Below, one piece after another: positions 57,950 to 64,000 of a stretch of DNA of 64,000 nucleotides. Position 1 is the first letter of the stretch. Every line of letters begins with the position of its first letter. The notes beneath the pieces were generated by a model. It was not told where the DNA came from. It made no database searches and saw nothing but the letters and a program-made list of their open reading frames with translations. The stretch comes from Cervus elaphus (Eukaryota > Chordata > Mammalia > Artiodactyla > Cervidae), in assembly GCF_910594005.1 (NCBI RefSeq), contig NC_057834.1, positions 104,249,650 to 104,313,649 of the forward strand, given 5' to 3'. The position numbers were made by a program, and so were the translations under genes.

Positions 57950-58065
57950 GGGAATTCCCTGATTATCCAGTGGTTATGACTTAGTGTTTAGGGCTGGGGT
58001 TTGATCACTGATGGGGGAACTAAGATCCCACAAGTTGCATTGCATGGCAAAACAAAAAATCAAAC
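57950..58065 (+). mobile_element. CHR-type SINE
   Basis: 'gggaattccctgattatcca', 'gctggggtttgatcactgat' and 'gaactaagatcccacaagtt'. Confidence 0.85.
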
Positions 58066-58750
58066 AATAAAAACACACTTTTAAGTTAAAATGCATAAGT
58101 TTGGAAAGTACAGGAATATTAAAGATGAAAATTAAAATCACGTATAACACCAGATAAAAGTATCACTTTCTAATTCAATTTTTGTTCCATTTAATTTTGT
58201 GTCTGCAATAAAAATTCCTTTGAAAATATGGTTGAAACTAACTGCATCATTTTCCACTGGTGACTTTGTGCCATGTCATGTTTAACTGTTCCCACTTGGG
58301 TTATGGAAGATCTTCAGGCTGGTTTCTTTGTTAGAAATCATAGTATAGTATTTGTATAACCATCGATTTACATTAATCTTTGTCTACATCTTTGATTACT
58401 TATTTAGGGTAAACTAGGAAAGACTGTGGTACAGATTAATTCTTGATAATATTGTCAGCTCATTGTTTCCAGATTTAATATATTAGGCAGAATGTCAAAA
58501 ACATGGAATTGCATAAATGAAAGGAGTCAATTCCTCTACAAGCACAACAATCTCTAATTAGAATCATAAAGCCTGTCCTTTGAAATGTTTAATGGAATTT
58601 TGCAATCCAAGAGCTATTTTTCCTCTCCATGTATCTCTTTTTACTTGTGTTCTTTTTTCCCTTTTTCTTTTCCACAATGTAAAAGCTATCTTGCATTTTG
58701 ATTATTTGTTATTCATCATAAGTCTAATTTTAATAAAGAGGTTCAGTAAT
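58066..58750. other. No gene seen
   Basis: AT-rich, with no recognised element. Confidence 0.5.
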
Positions 58751-58754
58751 AGGA

Positions 58755-58972
58755 GAGTATAGTTTCACTCGTGGCTCAACCAGTAAAGAATCCACCTGCG
58801 ATGTAGGAGATCTGGATTTTATCCCTGGGTTGGGAAGATCCCCTGGAAGAGGGCATGCCAACCCACTCAGAATTTTTGCCTGAAGAATCCCCAGGGACAG
58901 AGGAGCCTGGTAGGCTACAGTCCATGGGGCCACAAAGAGCCTGACACAACTGAGCAACTAAGCATACATATA
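58755..58972 (+). mobile_element. Bov-tA SINE
   Basis: 'tcactcgtggctcaaccagt', 'ccctgggttgggaagatccc' and 'cctgacacaactgagcaact'. Confidence 0.9.
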
Positions 58973-59284
58973 GTGAGAAAAAGATATGCATTTTTCATAA
59001 TTGAATGTTATATAATATACCAAGTGAAGTTCAATTTTATTGAGTGCTTAATTGACCAGGCACTGTGTGAGACTTCTTGAATATGAAGTGAACAACAATC
59101 TAATTCATGACCTAGAGAATGACATAGGTATGAAAATAATTACAAAAAGAAGTGATGCCTGCACTATTAAAGCAATGAACAAGGTACAGATATAGCAATA
59201 ATAGTTAGTTTTACTATGAAACAAGAACTGCTGCTTTTACATCTATGTCAACCCATTTAATTGTTCTCTGTTATGTTATCTTGT
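58973..59284. mobile_element. Possible L2/MIR-like fragment
   Basis: 'tgagtgcttaattgaccagg' and 'cactgtgtgagacttcttga' recall the old mammalian L2/MIR-type pattern. Weak. Confidence 0.3.
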
Positions 59285-59503
59285 GTGTGTTAAGTTGCTT
59301 CAGACATGTTTGACTCTTTGCGACCCTGTGAACCACAGACCCTCCAGTTTCCTCTGTACATTGATGGAATTCTCTAGTCAAGAATACTGGAGTGAGTTGC
59401 CATGCTCTCCTCCAGAGGATCTTCCCAACCCAGGGATTGAACCCACATCTTTTAGATCTCCTGCATTGGTAAGTGAGTTCTTTACCACTAGAGCCTATGT
59501 TAT
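59285..59503 (-). mobile_element. Bov-tA SINE
   Basis: 'catgtttgactctttgcgac', 'ccagggattgaacccacatc' and 'gttctttaccactagagcc'. Confidence 0.9.
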
Positions 59504-59529
59504 CTTATAAGGTAGTTTTTATTATTATC

Positions 59530-59660
59530 ATCATCATCGTCTTCCCAACTTTACAGATGGGAACACTAGGCAGAGGAACTTGCTCAAAGTTGTAAGAGCC
59601 AGGATGTGAATCTAGATGCTCCTGCTCCAGAGTCCATACGCATAACCACTAAAGAGTAAT
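59530..59660 (+). mobile_element. MIR-like SINE
   Basis: 'aactttacagatgggaacac', 'gaggaacttgctcaaagttg' and 'gagccaggatgtgaatctag' follow the MIR core. Confidence 0.7.
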
Positions 59661-59764
59661 GTCTCTCTGTAATGTCAAGGATGGTCTAACTAGGGAGGGA
59701 TAATTTTTAATTCATACTGGATCGGCTTCTGTGAATTTATCCTTTATCTTGCCCCTTTTGTTAC

Positions 59765-60106
59765 TGTAGGCATACGTAATGGCCTGCCTCAGTGAGATAG
59801 CCTGACCCTGCCCCTGTGTGAACGGCTGTAAGGAAGTGAAACATATTCCACTGCCTGAAACTTGTCATTTTAGGAGACATTTGGAAGAAAGCGATGGTCC
59901 TTTTACTTTGTTCCCTCACCTCCCTCTCCATCTCTGACCAGTAAAAGAAACTGGCATCCAGCCCCTACAAGATGGTTATTTTGAGGCACTAGACTGACAT
60001 CTCCATCTGTCGGCTCCCTGAGTAAAGTCCCTTCCTCGTCTCAATACCTTGTCTCAGATTTATTGGCCTGTTGTTCAGTGAACAGAGCAAGCTTGGACTC
60101 AGTAAC
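59765..60106 (+). mobile_element. ERV class I LTR
   Basis: Starts 'tgtaggcata' and ends 'ggactcagtaaca'. An AATAAA-like 'gagtaaagtcc' (about 60,020) is followed by 'tcagatttattggcctgttg', typical of gamma-type LTR R-U5. No internal retroviral sequence follows. Confidence 0.7.
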
Positions 60107-60139
60107 AAAGGAAGGATGATAACTCTGGAAGATCAAGAA

Positions 60140-60289
60140 TTATTTTAAAAATGAATATTTTCAACTAATATTAACTGAGCAACTACTACATGGCAAGCCA
60201 TGTGCAAAGAGCTGGGTGGATACACAGTACTGAAAAAGATAGTCATGGTTCCTGTCTTCACGAAGTTTGAGTCAACTTAAAGAAAGAGG
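60140..60289 (+). mobile_element. Ancient L2/MIR-like fragment
   Basis: 'gagcaactactacatggcaa' and 'gagctgggtggatacacagt' follow the same old pattern as 11,260-11,430. Confidence 0.4.
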
Positions 60290-60591
60290 CACAACATGAG
60301 AGCTTTGAGCTTCAGTTTTGTTCTGGGACCTTCCTGAGGATTATAGCCTGAGAAGAGCTCCTCATAGAGCGCTGAGAACCTGCTCCAAGGAGGAAGGGCG
60401 AGAAGTCAGTATAAATACAATTTTGGATGGAGAACACATGTAGCCAACCATATATCTCAACAGCAGATTACTGCCAGTTGTGCTGGACAGTATCTCAGTA
60501 AATGATTTTAGTGCTTTTGTAGATTTGGAATGATACAAGAGTCCATAAAGATTTTATAAAAATGTTAATATATATATATGCATGTTATATT

Positions 60592-60676
60592 TGGCTGGAG
60601 AATCCTATGGACAGAGAAGCCTGGTGGGCTACAGTCCATAGGGTCACAAAGAATTGGATGTGATTGAAGCAACTTA
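60592..60676 (+). mobile_element. Bov-tA SINE 3' fragment
   Basis: 'ggctggagaatcctatggac' to 'gattgaagcaacttagcaca'; runs straight into a CA/TA microsatellite. Confidence 0.88.
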
Positions 60677-60711
60677 GCACACACACATGTGCACACATGC
60701 GCATGCACATG

Positions 60712-60752
<41 letters not shown>

Positions 60753-60753
60753 T
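60677..60753. repeat. (CA)n(TA)n microsatellite
   Basis: CA-rich stretch with ATGTG/CGCATG interruptions, then about 10 TA units. Confidence 0.9.
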
Positions 60754-61004
60754 TTAACTTTCTACAGTCCTTTTTCCAAAGCACAGAGTGCCTCATTCTG
60801 TTCTTCATCCTGAATTCCTCTCAGGGTGCACTGTTGGTCATTGACTGCAGTGGCTAATGATTTCATCCTTGTAGAAATGGAGAGTGGGTGACATTCTTTG
60901 TTTAATACTAAACAATCTAGTGGGAGAGCCATACAGTAGACCCACAAAAACACAAGTGAATACACAATTGCCTAAGTGAATAGACAATTGCCAAGACAAA
61001 GAGG

Positions 61005-61228
61005 ATCTTCCCTGGTAGCACAGTGATAAAGAATCCACCTGCAGTGCAGGAGACGCAGGAGACATGGCTTCGATCTCTGGGTCAAGAAGATCCCCTGGAG
61101 GAGGGCATGGCAACTGACTCCAGTATTCTTGCCTGGAGAATCCCGTGGAGAGAGGAGCCTAGCAGGCCACAATCCATAGGGTTACAAAGAGTCAGACATG
61201 ACTGAAGCGGCTGAGTACGATGCACACA
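61005..61228 (+). mobile_element. Bov-tA SINE
   Basis: 'gatcttccctggtagcacag', 'cctgcagtgcaggagacgca', 'ccctggaggagggcatggca' and 'gactgaagcggctgagtacg'. A 10-bp 'caggagacg' duplication lies in the head. The host sequence has 'aagtgaatagacaattgcc' just before it. Confidence 0.92.
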
Positions 61229-62305
61229 CTAAAGACAAGGAGCTAAGGATTAATATAAAAATAATAATATCAGGATAAGGAGATTATGCTGGTGTCATGA
61301 GGAGACACAACATCTGGAATTAAGGAAAGAGAAGGAGTTATTCAGGCACAAAAATGAGAAGAAGATTTTGAATGCAGGTTGTGAGTCAGGAGCTTATGTC
61401 AAGAGGAACTGAAAGAGTGGTTGCAACAGCAAGGGAAATGCTGGTGAGAACAGATCATTCGAGGCCACATTGAAAGAAGTTGAATTTATCCTAAGGTCAA
61501 TGAAGGGTTTGCAGCAGGGGTGGGGAAGAAGTTACAAGGGCCCATGAACATTTCAAAAAGTTATTCAATTCGATGCAGTATGAATTGAAGGTTGAGAGAC
61601 TGAAAACTGAAAGAGCAATTAGAAATAGCTCCAGGTGGGAAATGATGGTGTCCTGGACCAGGCTGGTGGTTCTGGAGATAGAGCATTCCCGGGCTGAAGC
61701 AGGAATGTGGAAGCTGGGCTGGGCAGGGCCCACTCTGCACTGACATATCTCTCTACCTGGAAATTTGTTCTAAAACTTCCACAATCCCAGGGGCCCAAAT
61801 GTTCATGGTTTTATCTATGAATTTGTTCTTTCTCAAAAATCTCTCACACAAAAATATCCCTTTTATGCAAAAAGGAAAGACATCAAAGTTGAGTGAACCT
61901 CACGTTGGCAACTCAAAAGCTTGAGTTCTCTTGTGATTCAGATACCGGGAGCTTAATGCCCCATGGGTGAGTCATGGAACCTCCCTGGGCCCCAGGTTCA
62001 TCATCTCTAAAAATGGAAATCATCATATAACCTTGGGGTGCTGGGCAAGGAATAGCCAAAGAAAGTCTTGGAATCCAGTTTGTAATCCATGAAGACTGTC
62101 TTACAGGAATGGCACAGCCAATGTCAGTACAACTCTGTGACTCATACCTAAGAGAGGCGCAAAGTCCCAGAGCAGGACACTGATGTGTGATGGTGTGGCT
62201 CAGAGAATGGGGCAAAGAGTGATCTGAAATGCTTTAAATGGGTTTACTTTGATTTCAAAGCACATTTTAAGAGCAGAATCCCACATTACTAATGTTCTAG
62301 CTAAG
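61229..62305. other. No gene seen
   Basis: Purine-rich intergenic sequence, possibly including an old unidentified repeat (61,320-61,730) with text such as 'ggtgtcctggaccaggctgg'. No coding signature. Confidence 0.5.
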
Positions 62306-62309
62306 TGTT

Positions 62310-62455
62310 TCTCAAACTTTGATGTACATTCAAATCACCTGGAGATCTTGTCGGAAGATTCAGTCAGTCTAGGAGGGAAGGGGGCTGGAGAGTCTGTTAG
62401 AACTTTCTAACCAGTTCTCAGGGGACGCTGACACTGCTTGGCCACACCACATCTG
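62310..62455 (+). mobile_element. MER5A-like (hAT) DNA transposon
   Basis: 'tctcaaactttgatgtacat', 'caaatcacctggagatcttg' and 'ccagttctcaggggacgctg' follow the MER5A pattern. Non-autonomous and ancient. Confidence 0.75.
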
Positions 62456-62749
62456 GAGCAGCAAGACTCTGGCCTATCCTGACCATTTATATATTAAAAT
62501 GCTGCTTCTCTGTCTTTTGTCTCCCAAGTTTCTTTGCATTTCTCTGGTTTCAGCTCTAGGGAATTTGTAATGTGGGTCTTCTGTTGTGGTTCTACAGAGG
62601 GAAGTAGGCAATGTGTCCCATGTTGCCTATTTAGAGTCTGTTTCCACATCTTGTTGGGTGGCAGCTTGTATTTGGTCACGTTTTTAAAAGGTATCTCATT
62701 GGAGTCTAGCGCTTAAATACAGCTTATTTACCATAGAAAGTGAACATGT
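62456..62749. other. No gene seen
   Basis: Unassigned short stretch. Confidence 0.5.
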
Positions 62750-62935
62750 TTATTGCTCAGTCGTGTACAACTCTTTGCAAGTCCCATAGGGTATAGCCTC
62801 TGTCCATGGAATTCTCCAGGCAAGAATACTGGAGTGGGTTGCCTTTCCTTTCTCCAGGGGATCTTCCCAACCCAGAGATTGAACCCACATTTCAGGCAGA
62901 TTCTGTACCATCTGAGCCACCAGGGAAGCCCCATT
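62750..62935 (-). mobile_element. Bov-tA SINE
   Basis: 'gctcagtcgtgtacaactct', 'cccagagattgaacccacat' and 'ctgagccaccagggaagccc'. Confidence 0.9.
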
Positions 62936-63600
62936 TACCCTAGAAGCAAATGGTTTTCCTAGAACTTGAAGTAGTTGAGTCATTATCAAAAAGACTTTGT
63001 CCACCCTGTCCGAGATTTTAAATAAGTTTCTTTTCATCTTGAGCCTGGAACATGAATATATGATCTCAGCCCTTATAACCATGTCATTCCATTGGAATGT
63101 CTGAGCCCAGAACATGGTGAGATGAACAATCACAGCCTGCCTTCCTACACAGTCACTGCTCTAGAACTCACTTCACAAATATCTGCTGAGACTGACCAGA
63201 TGCCTGACATTATTTCCAGTAGTGGCTTTTCAGTGTCTAGGGTTACCATGATCCCAATTTCAGGCTGACCAGACATTAAACCAAGGTTCCACTGATTAAT
63301 ACATTTGTCATGTGCCTGACAGCACAGTTTCCAAGCAGCATAAATCAGGCATCCTGGAGACAGGCATTAAGCACAGGGTGGGGAGAGATTCACAGGTATT
63401 TCAACTTCCCTCTCTGCCTTCAGACCTTGAAATCTGCTTTAGGATGACAAAACACACTTGCTAATAGGAAAGAATAAGACCAGATAGCACAGATCATTCC
63501 ACAGATATTTCTAGAGCACCTATCGTGTGTAGTTGCTGGGCTCAAATTAGACATCACAGTGATACAGTTCAAACAGCCATTTCATCTACTAGGGGAAACA
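62936..63600. other. No gene seen
   Basis: Unassigned. 63,490-63,560 has a weak L2/MIR-type feel. Confidence 0.5.
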
Positions 63601-63604
63601 GAAC

Positions 63605-63775
63605 AGTTAGCAAGAAGCAGGAGACACAGGTTCGATCCCTGGGTTGGTAAGATTCCCTGGAGGAAGGCATGGCAACCCACTCCAGTATTCTTGGCTGGAA
63701 AATCCTGTGGACAGAGGAGCCTGGTGGATACGATCACAAAGAGTAGAACATGATGGAAGCCACCGAGTATGCACT
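63605..63775 (+). mobile_element. Bov-tA SINE (paralogue of 12,045-12,255)
   Basis: 'acacaggttcgatccctggg', 'ccactccagtattcttggct' and 'gaagccaccgagtatgcact'. Lacks the usual 5' head; the downstream flank matches copy A. Confidence 0.88.
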
Positions 63776-64000
63776 TACACACGCATACGCTTGCAAAAGA
63801 GTTTGCCCAGGCATTCCAGTTAGAACAGCAGGCATAAAGATGTGGAGTGTGAAAAAGCATGGATGGCCTGCTCTTTCAGAGTCATTTCAGGAGGACTTGG
63901 GTTTAGGTTGCACAGGGCAAGTGACAGGGGAGGAGATTTGAGAAGAAGGTTAGTAGACACATCTCATTTGTACATCTCCCTCACAGCTTGATATAGCCAT
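63776..64000. repeat. Paralogue of 12,256-12,450 and 12,955-12,985
   Basis: 'gcccaggcattccagttaga' and 'gcctgctctttcagagtcat' match 12,278 on. At 63,975 the alignment jumps to about 12,960 ('cacagcttgatatagccat'), leaving out about 500 bp of copy A. Confidence 0.75.

Larger units (their letters stand above)
60290..60905 (-). mobile_element. Third LTR-like ERV segment of the 10,530/51,825 family
   Basis: 'gcacagagtgcctcattctg' and 'gatttcatccttgtagaaat' correspond to text at 52,130-52,230, and 60,330-60,440 corresponds to 51,860-51,975. A SINE fragment with microsatellite (60,555-60,755) is inserted. The minus frame 60,965-60,762 reads 'STRMKSLATAVNDQQCTLRG' and 'EQNEALCALEKGL', similar to the peptide of the copy B segment. 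Confidence 0.6.

Overview
This is nuclear DNA from a ruminant, most likely a bovid. The evidence is the dense load of ruminant-specific repeats: tRNA-derived Bov-tA/BOVA2 SINEs, BovB (RTE) LINEs, the ruminant type of L1 3' end, and CHR-type SINEs. These lie over an older mammalian layer of L1M, L2/MIR-like, MER5A-like, Tigger-like and ERVL-type LTR sequence. Species cannot be fixed from the sequence alone. I find no host protein-coding gene, tRNA, rRNA or CRISPR array. Nearly all open reading frames are retroelement remnants or low-complexity artefacts.

The main architecture is a direct, diverged segmental duplication. Copy A runs from the left window edge to about 11,066. Copy B runs from about 38,535 to 52,368. 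A second collinear piece pairs 12,045-12,450 with 63,605-63,970. Each copy carries the same minus-strand gammaretrovirus-like (class I) endogenous retrovirus (ERV). Copy A shows the 5' part of the provirus (fold-back LTR, leader, gag, part of pol) before the window edge cuts it. The provirus of copy B is complete in layout from 43,320 down to 34,842: 5' fold-back LTR, leader, gag, pol (RT thumb, RNase H, integrase pieces), env and 3' LTR. Gag and pol are badly broken, while env keeps one 403-codon open frame.

Elements present in one copy and missing from the other give relative dates. A only: a 5'-inverted L1 at 728-1,055, a short L1 tail at 8,238-8,315 and a 38-bp tandem duplication. B only: an L1 tail near 40,262, BovB elements at 43,393 and 44,113-46,466, and a BOVA2 dimer at 46,812. 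Shared elements, such as the SINEs at 1,690/39,915, 7,560/48,975 and 10,040/51,330, predate the duplication. Most of A and B is clearly diverged, but 6,705-8,090 and 48,118-49,510 are almost identical, which suggests later gene conversion.

The middle (13,340-34,840) is single-copy intergenic DNA packed with nested transposons: several L1s, a complete-looking solo LTR, an internally deleted Tigger-like DNA transposon, CHR and Bov-tA SINEs, BovB fragments and microsatellites. It also contains a perfect 56-bp inverted repeat with a 19-nt spacer at 32,543-32,673. The right part (52,600-63,600) has a GC-rich minisatellite of about 730 bp with higher-order structure (53,937-54,670), a 1.3-kb BovB, an ERV LTR and several SINEs. 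Nothing acts as an operon or pathway; the interest is in genome structure and retroelement history.
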